Source of the DNA: Saprospiraceae bacterium
GTDB lineage: Bacteria > Bacteroidota > Bacteroidia > Chitinophagales > Saprospiraceae
Direction: 5' to 3'
Assembly (NCBI GenBank): GCA_019187225.1
Contig: JABAQQ010000014.1
Coordinates: forward strand, 288,785 to 352,784
Length of the DNA: 64,000 bases
The position numbers and the translations under genes are program-made. The notes beneath the pieces were generated by a model. The model ran no database searches and was not told the DNA's origin. It worked only from the letters and a program-made list of their open reading frames with translations. Of the stretch, positions 15,477-24,574 are shown one piece after another (position 1 is the first letter of the stretch; each line of letters starts with the position of its first letter).

Positions 15477-16763
15477 TCAAATTTTGGGTAAAACAGGTAT
15501 TTGTTTCAAAGCAGTTTTGAAAAAAGGCCAGGTCGGCGGCGCACTCAACAGTTGAATATCATCAGCGAAGGTAGAATCTTCATCGAGAAAACGAAACACC
15601 AGCGAAGGAGGCAGTTTTTGGAACAGGCCCGTGAAAAATTCTTTCCCCCCCACCGCATTTTCTTTCAACACCCGCAACATCACGGAATCATAGAACCGGT
15701 AACGCCAGGAAGAACGCAGCAGCGAAGGGTCGGGGACGCCATTTTTCTCCCAATCACCGGCAAAAGCCAGGAGTTTGCGCTGTGTGCGTTTGAAGGCATA
15801 GCCGCTCGACGCTTTCACAAAGCCGCCCGCCGTACCAATGTGAATGACTTTGCTTTCCGCAGCCGGAGAAAAAGGAAAATCCGTCATCGGAATGACGCCA
15901 AATTCTGATTCCAAAACCCTGAAATCCCTGATTTCCAAGAATTCATGTATATACCGGTTCAATTCGGCGTCGTACTCTTCCGCCGGACACAGGTCAGGAG
16001 AAAAAACGGTAAATTCTATCAGCGCTTGTTTTGAAGAGAAAGGCAGAACATAAACGAAGCGGGTTTCGCCTTTTTGTTCGAGCCGGTAATCCATGAAGGT
16101 AACCACTGCCGGATCGAAGGCCGGATCAGGCGTCTCGATGAGATATCCTTTGAAGTGTTGCAGCAGGAAGGTGTAGGAGGGGGATTGGGGATTGCGGATT
16201 GCGGATTGCGGATTAGGGATTGCGGATTGCGGATTAGGGATTGGGGATTGGGGATTGCGGATTGGGGAGAGGGGTGGATGGGGATACAATTGGCTTGCTT
16301 CCGGGAGGAGCGGGACCGGCGTCAGGGCTGAATTCAGGATAATTTGTCCTTTGAAATTGCCCTGATCGGTAAATACCTCACCCGATTGCGCATTCAATCC
16401 CGTAATATTTGCGTATACCCGATGGATATGCGGGTATTGATCCAATGTCGTCTTCGCCCAGTTGTAAAAATCGAGGCCGCGTATCATCCGGTAGCGATAC
16501 GGGGTTATGTTCAGGACGCTTTCAAAATTGTTACCAAAGAACAAGCAACTATCCCATGTTCTGAACACTACAGGCGGCAAGCTGGCCGCTTCTTCATCGG
16601 TCGCCCAGAAACACCAGGTGCGGTCGTTCTTCGTTTTGGCATCTCTGTCGAGCAGCAAAATTTTCTTGTCCTGAAAAAACGGCCGTCGCGCGCATTCGAC
16701 TGCCATAGTAAAGCCCGATAGTCCCGAACCGGCAATAATAATATCCCATTGTGCGTCCTGCAT
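15477..16763 (-). CDS. Lycopene beta-cyclase family protein
   Basis: 428 residues from the ATG at 16763; a further 40 upstream codons are open but lack family character. It has an N-terminal Rossmann motif AGSGLSG (11-17), then KILLLDRDAKTKNDRTWCFW, typical of CrtY-type cyclases that convert lycopene to beta-carotene or gamma-carotene at the membrane. VTFMDYRLE, FVYVLPFSSKQALIEFTVFS and IGTAGGFVKASSGYAF are conserved later. Residues about 166-195 are the translation of twelve GCGGATT heptamers, a 28-residue NPQSAIR-type insertion not expected in the family. No other carotenoid gene is in the window. Confidence 0.85.
   Translation of the reverse strand: MQDAQWDIIIAGSGLSGFTMAVECARRPFFQDKKILLLDRDAKTKNDRTWCFWATDEEAASLPPVVFRTWDSCLFFGNNFESVLNITPYRYRMIRGLDFYNWAKTTLDQYPHIHRVYANITGLNAQSGEVFTDQGNFKGQIILNSALTPVPLLPEASQLYPHPPLSPIRNPQSPIPNPQSAIPNPQSAIRNPQSPSYTFLLQHFKGYLIETPDPAFDPAVVTFMDYRLEQKGETRFVYVLPFSSKQALIEFTVFSPDLCPAEEYDAELNRYIHEFLEIRDFRVLESEFGVIPMTDFPFSPAAESKVIHIGTAGGFVKASSGYAFKRTQRKLLAFAGDWEKNGVPDPSLLRSSWRYRFYDSVMLRVLKENAVGGKEFFTGLFQKLPPSLVFRFLDEDSTFADDIQLLSAPPTWPFFKTALKQIPVLPKI
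16180..16263. repeat. Twelve-unit GCGGATT/GGGGATT heptamer array inside the lycopene cyclase gene
   Basis: Twelve uninterrupted 7-nt units (GGGGATT, GCGGATT or AGGGATT), 84 nt, in frame. Because 3 x 7 nt equals 7 codons, it reads as a 7-residue protein repeat (PQSAIRN and variants). Confidence 0.9.
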
Positions 16764-16923
16764 AGCGATTGGCAAAATGGCTTTTGGAGAAAATGGTTCA
16801 TTCCGGGCGGCTAAACTGTCAGGAAAATGGCAATTTTCCAAATACAAGACCTTGCGGTTGGAAGAAAATTTCGATTTTTGCACGCTGATTTTCCGCGGGT
16901 AAAAAATTCAAAATCAAAAATTT

Positions 16924-18000
16924 ATGCCTCTTAAAAAAATCATAAGGCTGAATGGCATTTTTCCGGTCTTGCTTCTTGCACTCGCTTTGCTGACGGGGTG
17001 CATGCGCTCTACCTCGCTCACCGTGCTGCAACCGGCACAATTCAAAGTCGCCGAGCACATCACCAAAGTTGCGGTGGTAGATCGCAGCAAACCCTCCAAC
17101 GGCTGGCTCAATACCCTCGAAGGGTTGTTTACCGGCGAGGCTATAGGACAGGACCGCCGCAGCCGCGAAGAGGCAGTGAAGGGACTTACGAGCGCACTCA
17201 CCCGTACTCCGCGGTTCAACGTCGTCAGCACGGGTATAGAAATGACGGGTAGCAAGGCGGGGGTGAACCTACCTCCTCCGATGGACTGGAACGAGATAGA
17301 GCGCATTTGCGGCGATTACAGCGCCGACGCGGTTGCGGCTATAGAATCTTTCGACTCCGACAATTCCGTCAATACCCGCCGTGTGGATGAAAAAAAGAAA
17401 GACAAAAACGGCAAATATTACACGGAGACGCGCTACGATGCGCTTCAACGCACCGGTGTACGCATGGGCTGGCGTTTATACGACCCCAAGACGCGGGTTA
17501 TCCTCGACGAGTTTGTGACCGATGATTACTTAGAACGCCAGTCATCGGGCCGCTCCGAACGCGACGCCGTCGGCAGGTTGCCCTCCCAAATATCGGTAAC
17601 GCGCGACGTGGCCTATAATGTGGGCCTGGAATACGGCGCCCGCATCGCGCCAACCTACGTCCAGGTCCACCGCCAATATTACGCTAAAGCCAAAGGTTAT
17701 GAAGACCAGATGAGCAAAGCGGCGCGTTATGCTCAGGGAAACGCCTGGGATCGCGCTGCGGAGATTTGGAAAAACATAGAAGCGCGGGCGGGTGACAATC
17801 AAAAAGCGAGGGGGCGCGCGGCGTACAACATGGCAGTGGCTGCCGAAAAAAACGGGAACCTCGACATCGCGCTCGAATGGGCTAAAAAGGCCTGGAACGA
17901 CTATGGAAATAAAAAAGCACGCAACTATATCCATATCATCCAACAACGTCAAAACGACGCCCGCAAAGTAGAGCACCAAATGCCGGGCAAAAGAGTTTGA
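16924..18000 (+). CDS. DUF6340-like lipoprotein with C-terminal TPR-like helices
   Basis: 358 residues. Signal peptide PVLLLALALLTGCMRS with a lipid Cys at about 23. Residues 40-215 match my recollection of DUF6340 (KVAVVDRSKPSNGWLNTLEG, DADAVAAIESFDSD-like stretch, TGVRMGWRLYDPKTRVILDEF). Residues 235-340 contain two TPR-like pairs (AWDRAAEIWKNIEAR, GNLDIALEWAKKAWNDYGN). Probably an outer-membrane-facing lipoprotein that binds partners; function unknown. Confidence 0.7.
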   Translation: MPLKKIIRLNGIFPVLLLALALLTGCMRSTSLTVLQPAQFKVAEHITKVAVVDRSKPSNGWLNTLEGLFTGEAIGQDRRSREEAVKGLTSALTRTPRFNVVSTGIEMTGSKAGVNLPPPMDWNEIERICGDYSADAVAAIESFDSDNSVNTRRVDEKKKDKNGKYYTETRYDALQRTGVRMGWRLYDPKTRVILDEFVTDDYLERQSSGRSERDAVGRLPSQISVTRDVAYNVGLEYGARIAPTYVQVHRQYYAKAKGYEDQMSKAARYAQGNAWDRAAEIWKNIEARAGDNQKARGRAAYNMAVAAEKNGNLDIALEWAKKAWNDYGNKKARNYIHIIQQRQNDARKVEHQMPGKRV

Positions 18001-18004
18001 ATGG

Positions 18005-18270
18005 CGTTAGACGATGGACATTGGACTTTAGACTCTGGACGTTGGACTTTGGAAATTGGACTCTGGACTTTGGACTTTGGACGTTGGACTATGGACGTTG
18101 GACTCTGGACTATGGACTATGGACTATGGAAATTGGATGATGGAAATTGGACTATGGAAATTGGATGATGGGTGTTAACATAAATGTCCACAGTTCAATG
18201 TCCAGAGTCCAATTTCCAAAGTCCAGAGTCTAAAGTCCAACGTCCAGAGTCCAACATCCAACGTCCACTA
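18005..18270. repeat. Large GGACTTT heptamer array with inverted arm
   Basis: The forward arm at about 18008-18172 holds some two dozen 7-nt units (TGGACTT, TGGACGT, TGGAAAT and similar). The opposing arm at 18185-18270 holds the complementary AGTCCAA type. The RNA could fold into a very long imperfect hairpin. This fills the whole gap between two same-strand genes. Confidence 0.85.
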
Positions 18271-18280
18271 TCTGAAAATT

Positions 18281-19861
18281 ATGGACACTACTGATAATCA
18301 AATGCATGAATACATGCCGGAAGGGCTCACGGAGGACTTCGTGAAGCGCCGGTTTGTGCCTTTTCTCAAAAACTTTTACAAACACCGGTATGAGCCGCCT
18401 GCCGAATCCATCCAGGTGAATTTCGATAATGTGGGAGAGGGCGGGCTGGTGGCCGACATTGTGCTGACCTTTCGTAAAAACGATGACACGCCTTTCGTGT
18501 GCGCGTGCGAAGCCACTTCGCGCGACAAGGCCGGCGAAGTGAAATTCACCCTCAACCTCGTTTACTTTCTTTGGGATGCAGCGGCGTTCGGCGCATTTTT
18601 CTCGGCGGCAGCCTACGCATTTTTTTATGAGACCCGGGTGCCCTGGCTGCTCGACCTGCATGCGACCGGCAATTTCGGCCTGATCATCGGCTCCTTTACC
18701 ATCGGCTTTTTCGGCTGGTATTTCACCATGCAACGCTGGCGCAAGTACCGGTATATTTTCGCCGTCGAACAGTTCAAACGCTATGCAGCCGACGAACAAT
18801 GGGTGGCGCTGGCCGACGACGTATTCCCCGCTCCCAGCGACCCCTATCTGATCGAACTGAAAAATCAATGTATTTACAACGGCTTCGGGCTGGCTTTGGT
18901 ACCGGAGGAGGGCGAGGTCCGCGTTCTCAACGCCCCTTCCCGACTCGGCGCCTTCGGCAAAAACCGCCGGATGGTACAATGGGTCACGCGCACGCAGTGG
19001 TATCAGAAAATGACGGCCATGACGGCGACGACCAACCTGCGCCCTCCCGACCTCGTAAAAACATACCTGGAAAAAGCCAAACGTTCGGTGCAGTACCTCC
19101 TGATAGAACCTTTTAAAAAATATGTTTGGAGCATTCTGAGCAAACCTTTCGGTCAGACGAAGTCGGTGTATAACCGCTTCATGAGCGGACAAACGGTGCA
19201 AAAATGGGTATTCGCATTGTCCACGCTCGCCATTGTGCCCATGTGCGTGGATGTACTGACGCATAAGGAGGAAGACATGGCCGACATCGAAAAATTGCAG
19301 AACTGGCGGGGCGGCGCCAATCCCGAAGACCAACCCGGTTATCTGCTCGACGGGCCGCCTATCCCTTACGACGGCAAACCGACGGGGGTACCCAAACAAT
19401 ATCCCATTTCCAAGAATGCACCGGATCAGGATTTTCCGACGATTGACCTGAGCGGCAGTGGCGACGAAGAAGAGGTGCCCACCATCAACCTGTCGGGAGA
19501 AGCAGAGCCCGAACCCAAGCCGGTCAAAAAATCTGTCAAACCCGCTCAAAAATCGAAACCCGTGGCCAAGGCAGCCGATCCCTGTGCCAGCCTGTCCGGC
19601 AAAAAAGGCTGGGTTTTGCAGGACAACGCCTTCAATTCCAAAGATTTTGCGGCTGCGCGGGCGGCCTCGCTACGCGCCAAAGGAGTAACGGCACAATACA
19701 TTGCCCGCAGTTGCCTCGACTTGGGTGGAAGCGGTTACATTGTGTGGGTAGGCACCATTTATCCTTCGGAAACAGCGGCCCAAAAATCGGCTGCCGGTTT
19801 GGAAAAAACCCTGCAGCAGAAAGGGTTGCGAAATGGAAAATTGCTGTTGCGAAAAATTTAA
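18281..19861 (+). CDS. Membrane protein with C-terminal SPOR-like domain
   Basis: 526 residues, family not recognised. Residues 1-85 are cytoplasmic and charged. Two membrane helices lie at about 92-118 and 125-148, and a third at about 307-325 (WVFALSTLAIVPMCVDVL). Residues 340-440 are Pro/Glu/Lys-rich and low complexity. Residues 442-526 (GWVLQDNAFNSKDFAAARAA, then GSGYIVWVGTIYPSETAAQK) look like a SPOR-type peptidoglycan-binding fold. The start at 18281 follows the large heptamer array, which must form its leader. Confidence 0.7.
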   Translation: MDTTDNQMHEYMPEGLTEDFVKRRFVPFLKNFYKHRYEPPAESIQVNFDNVGEGGLVADIVLTFRKNDDTPFVCACEATSRDKAGEVKFTLNLVYFLWDAAAFGAFFSAAAYAFFYETRVPWLLDLHATGNFGLIIGSFTIGFFGWYFTMQRWRKYRYIFAVEQFKRYAADEQWVALADDVFPAPSDPYLIELKNQCIYNGFGLALVPEEGEVRVLNAPSRLGAFGKNRRMVQWVTRTQWYQKMTAMTATTNLRPPDLVKTYLEKAKRSVQYLLIEPFKKYVWSILSKPFGQTKSVYNRFMSGQTVQKWVFALSTLAIVPMCVDVLTHKEEDMADIEKLQNWRGGANPEDQPGYLLDGPPIPYDGKPTGVPKQYPISKNAPDQDFPTIDLSGSGDEEEVPTINLSGEAEPEPKPVKKSVKPAQKSKPVAKAADPCASLSGKKGWVLQDNAFNSKDFAAARAASLRAKGVTAQYIARSCLDLGGSGYIVWVGTIYPSETAAQKSAAGLEKTLQQKGLRNGKLLLRKI

Positions 19862-19884
19862 GCCCTGTATATTCAACGACATCC

Positions 19885-21072
19885 GTGTTTTTTAAAAAAC
19901 GCTCCACTACTGAAAAAATCGTCAGCATAGCCGCTATGGGCTTGCTCACAGGAGTAATTTTATCGTGGCCGCTTTGGAATGCGACAGCGCGTTTCCGGTT
20001 CCCTTTGCTGCCGGTTTGGGGGGAAGCGACAGACCCGGCCCTTGTGAATCGGTTCAACGATGCCACGGGATGGATCGTATTGATCATCCTGTTGGCCGGC
20101 GTCATTACTTTACCCCTAAGACAATCGGTGACCGTTGCCCTTTCCGTTTGGTTGGCCTGGCTCTGCTCGCTCGACCTCAACCGCCTGCAACCCTGGGTAT
20201 GGTTTTATTTTCTGGTCGTAATTGCCGTCTTTCTTGGCAACAAGAAGAAAGAAATGCAGGCCATTGCCGCACTCCGATGGTTGCTGGCAGGCGTTTATTT
20301 CTGGAGCGGGTTTAGTAAACTCACACCTTATTTTGCAGAGGACAATTTCGCATGGTTTTGCGAAGCGTTCCCACTCACTGTGCACCTTGGGCAGAATCCG
20401 GCATTGGGTTATGGCATCGCTTTTTTTGAAATGACATTTGCAGCAGGCTTAATGTGGGAAAAACTGCGGCCCTTTTTCAAATGGGTGGTGATCGGTTTTC
20501 ACGGCGTTATTATTATGTTTTTGCTGAAACTGGATTGGAATTGGGTGGTCATCCCCTGGAATCTGGCAATGGCGGCGATGGTATGGGTGCTTTTCTGCTC
20601 TTCGCTGCATAAAAATGCCGGTGAGACAAACGCCAGGCCATTCCCATTCCTGAAGCAGGAGTTGTTGTCCGGAAGTGGAATTTTCATCCTCCTGCTCGCC
20701 TGGATCGCTCCGCTCTTTTGTTTTTTTCAACTTTGGCCATTCAATCTCTCCTGGCAGTTGTACTCAAACACTCAACCCGAAGCGACTTTTTTTGCTGAAA
20801 AAGTCACAGGATTGGCGGCAGTCGAACTGGAAGCGATCCGGGACAAATACGCCTTCGACGGTAAAAGCAAAATCCTGCTCGATGATTGGGCAAATGACGA
20901 ACTGAAAGTACCTATGTTCGTTTCCCAATACACTTTTCGGCAGGTAGGGAAATACCTTTGCCCTCATTTCAGCAGCGACAGCACCGGGCTATACGTCCTG
21001 AGGGTGGCCCGGTGGGATCCATCGGCAGAAACCCTGGATACCATACCGTGCAGGGAACTCATGCCCGAATAA
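19885..21072 (+). CDS. Multi-pass membrane protein, unknown family
   Basis: 395 residues from the GTG at 19885, 23 nt after the previous stop; an in-frame ATG at 19936 would remove 17 residues. About nine hydrophobic segments. The motif WLLAGVYFWSGFSKLTPYF followed by helices rich in aromatic residues recalls HTTM/DoxX-like membrane proteins, but I cannot assign it. The C-terminal 90 residues are soluble (QYTFRQVGKYLCPHFSSD). Probably co-transcribed with the SPOR-like gene. Confidence 0.65.
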   Translation: MFFKKRSTTEKIVSIAAMGLLTGVILSWPLWNATARFRFPLLPVWGEATDPALVNRFNDATGWIVLIILLAGVITLPLRQSVTVALSVWLAWLCSLDLNRLQPWVWFYFLVVIAVFLGNKKKEMQAIAALRWLLAGVYFWSGFSKLTPYFAEDNFAWFCEAFPLTVHLGQNPALGYGIAFFEMTFAAGLMWEKLRPFFKWVVIGFHGVIIMFLLKLDWNWVVIPWNLAMAAMVWVLFCSSLHKNAGETNARPFPFLKQELLSGSGIFILLLAWIAPLFCFFQLWPFNLSWQLYSNTQPEATFFAEKVTGLAAVELEAIRDKYAFDGKSKILLDDWANDELKVPMFVSQYTFRQVGKYLCPHFSSDSTGLYVLRVARWDPSAETLDTIPCRELMPE

Positions 21073-21096
21073 GCGAGAAGACCTAAATAATTTTCA

Positions 21097-21900
21097 ATGA
21101 CGAAACATTCATTGCTTTGGAAAATAACACCGCCCGGCGGCAGCCCCGACTCTTACTTGTTCGGCACCATGCATGTGCGCGACCTGCGGGCATTCGGCTG
21201 GCTCGAAACAGCGAAAAGCCACCTCGCGGAATGTGAAATATTTGCCACGGAATTCGATTTTTCAGACACAGACGAATCCGCACTGGCAGCGGCTTTGCAA
21301 TTGCCCGATGGCGCAACGCTGGATACTTTGCTCAAACCCGGTGTCTGGAAAAACCTGGATCTTTATTGCCGTAAAAAACTGGGCGTTCCGGCGGAAACCA
21401 TGCGGCATCAACATCCGATGGCAGTCACGATGGCGCTTTCCACCGCTTTTCTGGCAGATGAATCGGCGCACTCGCTCGATGAAACGCTCTGGCACCATGC
21501 CCGCGCATTGGACAAAACCACTACGGGCGTGGAGACCTTCGCCGATCAACTCGACACACTGCGCAAAATCCCTTTCGAGCAACACCTGAAAAGTCTGACC
21601 TGGCTTTTGAAAAACTATGGCCGTCAAAAACGCCGCCTGAAAAAAATGATGCGATGGTATGCCCAAGGCGATATCCGGCAGTTGTATCAGGCCGCAAAAA
21701 AAGACGCGAAAGGAATGCGGCGCATCCTTTTATATGAACGCAACGCCCTGATGACCAAGCGCTTTGAAGAAATCGCACGCCGGCATTCCCTGTTTTGCGC
21801 CGTCGGGGCGGGCCACCTGGCAGGCGGGAAAGGAATGCTGCGGCTGCTCAAAAAAGCGGGATTCAAAGTAAAGCCTGTAGAGGTCGTTATGAGGCATTGA
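21097..21900 (+). CDS. TraB/GumN family protein
   Basis: 267 residues, no signal peptide. The family motifs are present: SYLFGTMHVRD near the N-terminus (GTxH), ATEFDF, and AVGAGHLAGGKGMLRLLKKAG near the C-terminus (GxxH-GxxGLL type). TraB/GumN proteins have an EreA/ChaN-like fold and are suspected metal-dependent hydrolases. The lack of a signal makes this a cytoplasmic version. Gap of 24 nt from the membrane protein gene, so likely the same transcript. Confidence 0.85.
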   Translation: MTKHSLLWKITPPGGSPDSYLFGTMHVRDLRAFGWLETAKSHLAECEIFATEFDFSDTDESALAAALQLPDGATLDTLLKPGVWKNLDLYCRKKLGVPAETMRHQHPMAVTMALSTAFLADESAHSLDETLWHHARALDKTTTGVETFADQLDTLRKIPFEQHLKSLTWLLKNYGRQKRRLKKMMRWYAQGDIRQLYQAAKKDAKGMRRILLYERNALMTKRFEEIARRHSLFCAVGAGHLAGGKGMLRLLKKAGFKVKPVEVVMRH

Positions 21901-21928
21901 GGGACAAAACTTGCGATAATTAAAAATG

Positions 21929-21966
21929 CCCCCAATGACCCCAATGACCCTAATGAACCCAATGAC
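21929..21966. repeat. CCCAATGAC nonamer repeat
   Basis: Four near-identical 9-nt units (CCCAATGAC, CCCAATGAC, CCTAATGAA, CCCAATGAC) in the leader of the WbqC-family gene. Confidence 0.8.
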
Positions 21967-21974
21967 TCGTTCCC

Positions 21975-22637
21975 ATGGCTACAATTCCCCTTCTTCCCCT
22001 CTTCTACCTCCCTCCGGTTTCCTGGTGCGCCGCTGCCTGGAACGGTGAGGACATGCTGATAGAATGTTGGGAAAATTACCAGAAAGGCTCCTTGCGCAAC
22101 CGCTGCTACATCGCCGGACCGAACGGCATCCAAGGCCTGAGCATCCCGCTCGTGAAAGGCAAACACCAACAAACACCGCTCCAGGAAGTACGCATCTCTT
22201 ACGACGAGCCCTGGCAGCGACAGCATTGGCGCAGCATCTGCACGGCTTATGGCAACGCGCCGTATTTTGAGCATTATGCCGCTGAACTCGCCCCGTTTTA
22301 TGAGCGGCGATACGAATTCCTTTTCAACTACAACCTTGACTTGCTGGAATTTATTCTGTGCGACAAGCTCAACTGGAAAGGTATGTTCGAATGCACGCAG
22401 GATTGGTTGCCTACACAGGCATACCCCTTGGCCACCGACTTGCGCGAGGCTTTTTCGGGCGAACCCGGCGTGTGGCCGGAATGGTTTATCCCTGTCCGCT
22501 ATCCACAGGTATTTGAGGAACGCCACGGCTTTTTGCCCAATTTGTCGGTGCTGGATGTATTGTTTTGTTGCGGGAAGCGGGGAGGGGAAATCCTGAATGC
22601 CGCAAACCCGGGTTATCCGGATCACTTACCAAAATGA
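21975..22637 (+). CDS. WbqC family protein
   Basis: 220 residues, cytoplasmic. The conserved WbqC features are PPVSWCAAAWNGEDMLIECWENYQ-type opening (residues 12-36), LRNRCYIAGPNGIQGLSIPL, and the stretch WQRQHWRSICTAYGNAPYFE. WbqC proteins are found near O-antigen and surface-polysaccharide genes and have no settled biochemical role. Here it is isolated from such genes. It converges with the S41 protease gene. Confidence 0.85.
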   Translation: MATIPLLPLFYLPPVSWCAAAWNGEDMLIECWENYQKGSLRNRCYIAGPNGIQGLSIPLVKGKHQQTPLQEVRISYDEPWQRQHWRSICTAYGNAPYFEHYAAELAPFYERRYEFLFNYNLDLLEFILCDKLNWKGMFECTQDWLPTQAYPLATDLREAFSGEPGVWPEWFIPVRYPQVFEERHGFLPNLSVLDVLFCCGKRGGEILNAANPGYPDHLPK

Positions 22638-22697
22638 AATGGACGCCGCTGGACCGACCATTCAGAATTGACATATCAGGATTCAGGTGGACCAAAT

Positions 22698-24329
22698 TTA
22701 CCTTTTCGCCACCGGTTCCCCACTCTTCAGCACCTGCAATGCCTTTTCCACCGCCGGGTCGTCGTCGTTGAACACAGCATACAATCCTTCGTCGTGGAAG
22801 AGGATCTTGGCAATGCGGGCTTTGAGTTGCAGTTTCAGTTCATCGCGGCATTGTTTTAGCTCGCCTTCATTGATTTTGATACCCTGTTTATCGGCATAAA
22901 CGATCAGTTCGTTCAGCATGGCATCTGAGACCGGGAACGACCGAACGAAGTCCTTCAGGTTACCGGGCAAGGTGGCGCGGTCGCGGTTCTCCATCCACCG
23001 GGCCGCAAACTGTGGGACTTGCTGGCGCACGTCGAAGAAGTACTCATTGGTGAAGGAAGTATCTATGGGGATGAAAATATCAGGAGAAATACCGCCGCCG
23101 CCATATACAACGCGCCCCATACCGGTGTAATATTTCGTGCTGTCGGCGTATTTGATCCTGGATGCATCCGATAATTCGCCGTTTTCGAGACGGCGTTCGG
23201 CTTCATGGTCGTAGTCGCGGTCGTGTTTGTAATCGCGCTGGATACAGCGGCCGCTGGGGGTGAAATAGCGGGCAACCGTGAGCCGCAAAGCGCCACCGTC
23301 GCCGAGCGGATATTGCTCCTGAACCAGCCCCTTTCCAAACGAACGCCGTCCGATGACCCAGCCCCGGTCCCAATCCTGTACCGCGCCGGCAACAATCTCG
23401 CTCGCCGAGGCCGAGCCCTCGTCTATGAGGACGGCAACGTTGGCGATATTGAATTGAGTGCGGCCGTTGCTTTTGTATTCACGGCGGCGTTCCGTGCGGC
23501 CTTCGGTATAAACAAGCAATTTCCCGTCGGGGAAAAACTGGCTGAGCAGATCGGTCGCTTCTTCGAGATAACCTCCCGGATTGCCGCGCAGGTCGAGCAC
23601 GAGACTATGCATTCCTGCTTCTGCAAGCGGCCCGACCGCCTCGGCAAATTCCTGATAGGTGCGGGCGCTGAATCGGTTGATCTTCACATAACCTGTTGCA
23701 GCATCGAGCATATAGGCCACGTCCACGCTCTTTACCGGGATCACATCGCGCACGATGTTAAAAGAGCGAAGCGATTGTTCCCTGCCGCGCAGGATACCGA
23801 GCCGCACGGAAGACCCTTTGGGGCCGCGCAACTTTTTATAAATCTTTCCATTATCAATTTTCACTCCGGCCACGACGGTATCGTTGATCGTAACGATCTT
23901 ATCGCCCGGCAAAATGCCGGCAGCTTCCGATGGCCCGCCTGTCAGGGGCGTGACCACCTGAATGGTATCGTCTACCATGAGGAACTCGATGCCTACGCCT
24001 TCGAAGCCGCCGCTCATGTCGTCTTCCACTGCTTCCAGTTCCTCTGGTGTGATGTACACTGAGTGCGGATCAAGTTGTTCGAGCAGGTGTTCGATCGCGC
24101 CGTTTTTCAATTCTTCGGCTCCCACCGTATCTACATAGCGCGCTTCAATGTAGCGCAGGATTTCATCGAGCGTGCCGGCCACCGGCCCGGCCTGGCTGCC
24201 CGGAATAAAACGCGCATTGCTCTCATATCGCGGCAGTTGCTGGCCGATAAACATACCGGCTGCCAGCGTGACAGCAAGTATAAGCGGAAGGCGAACCTGG
24301 AATTTAGAGGGCATTTGTTGTTCTGTCAT
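22698..24329 (-). CDS. S41 family C-terminal processing peptidase
   Basis: 543 residues. An N-terminal hydrophobic anchor (about 12-30) places it in the periplasm. The PDZ domain spans about 100-185 (GGFEGVGIEFLMVDD, GILPGDKIVTIND). The S41 catalytic core has the nucleophile Ser308 in GSASASE and the general base Lys333 in SFGKGLVQ; VLDLRGNPGGYLEEA is the substrate-binding strand. CtpA-type proteases cleave C-termini of exported proteins. Normal length; monocistronic. Confidence 0.93.
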   Translation of the reverse strand: MTEQQMPSKFQVRLPLILAVTLAAGMFIGQQLPRYESNARFIPGSQAGPVAGTLDEILRYIEARYVDTVGAEELKNGAIEHLLEQLDPHSVYITPEELEAVEDDMSGGFEGVGIEFLMVDDTIQVVTPLTGGPSEAAGILPGDKIVTINDTVVAGVKIDNGKIYKKLRGPKGSSVRLGILRGREQSLRSFNIVRDVIPVKSVDVAYMLDAATGYVKINRFSARTYQEFAEAVGPLAEAGMHSLVLDLRGNPGGYLEEATDLLSQFFPDGKLLVYTEGRTERRREYKSNGRTQFNIANVAVLIDEGSASASEIVAGAVQDWDRGWVIGRRSFGKGLVQEQYPLGDGGALRLTVARYFTPSGRCIQRDYKHDRDYDHEAERRLENGELSDASRIKYADSTKYYTGMGRVVYGGGGISPDIFIPIDTSFTNEYFFDVRQQVPQFAARWMENRDRATLPGNLKDFVRSFPVSDAMLNELIVYADKQGIKINEGELKQCRDELKLQLKARIAKILFHDEGLYAVFNDDDPAVEKALQVLKSGEPVAKR

Positions 24330-24419
24330 GTAATCGTGTTTGGCTAGCGGCTCTTGGCTGGTAGCAGTTCGTGTGTTCAGGTTTTTTGATGAAAAATTAT
24401 TGTTGTTTCAAAAAGGTTA

Positions 24420-24427
24420 TACTTTTG
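24420..24427 (+). promoter_or_regulatory. Candidate -7 element upstream of the Lrp-family gene
   Basis: TACTTTTG fits TAnnTTTG, but no well-spaced -33 is seen, and the start codon is 148 nt further on, beyond a GGAC-type repeat. Weak call. Confidence 0.3.
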
Positions 24428-24475
24428 TTTAAAATTTTTTAGCTATCATCCTGTTTTTACCCGCACTCATGAAAT

Positions 24476-24558
24476 TGGACGTTGGACTTATTGACGTCGG
24501 ACATTGGATTTTTTAACATCACTTTGTGCAAAGTCCGATGCCAACCAGTCAAACGTCA
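24476..24558. repeat. GGAC-type repeat in the leader of the Lrp-family gene
   Basis: TTGGACGTTGGAC at the left, then CGGACATTGGATTTTTTAAC, which matches part of the 95-bp dispersed element, then opposing AAAGTCCGATG and CAAACGTC segments. Confidence 0.5.
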
Positions 24559-24574
24559 GAAATAAACTTCGGTT

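Noticed and set aside
18230-19549. 439-codon reverse frame
   Set aside because: Shadow of the SPOR-like membrane protein gene.
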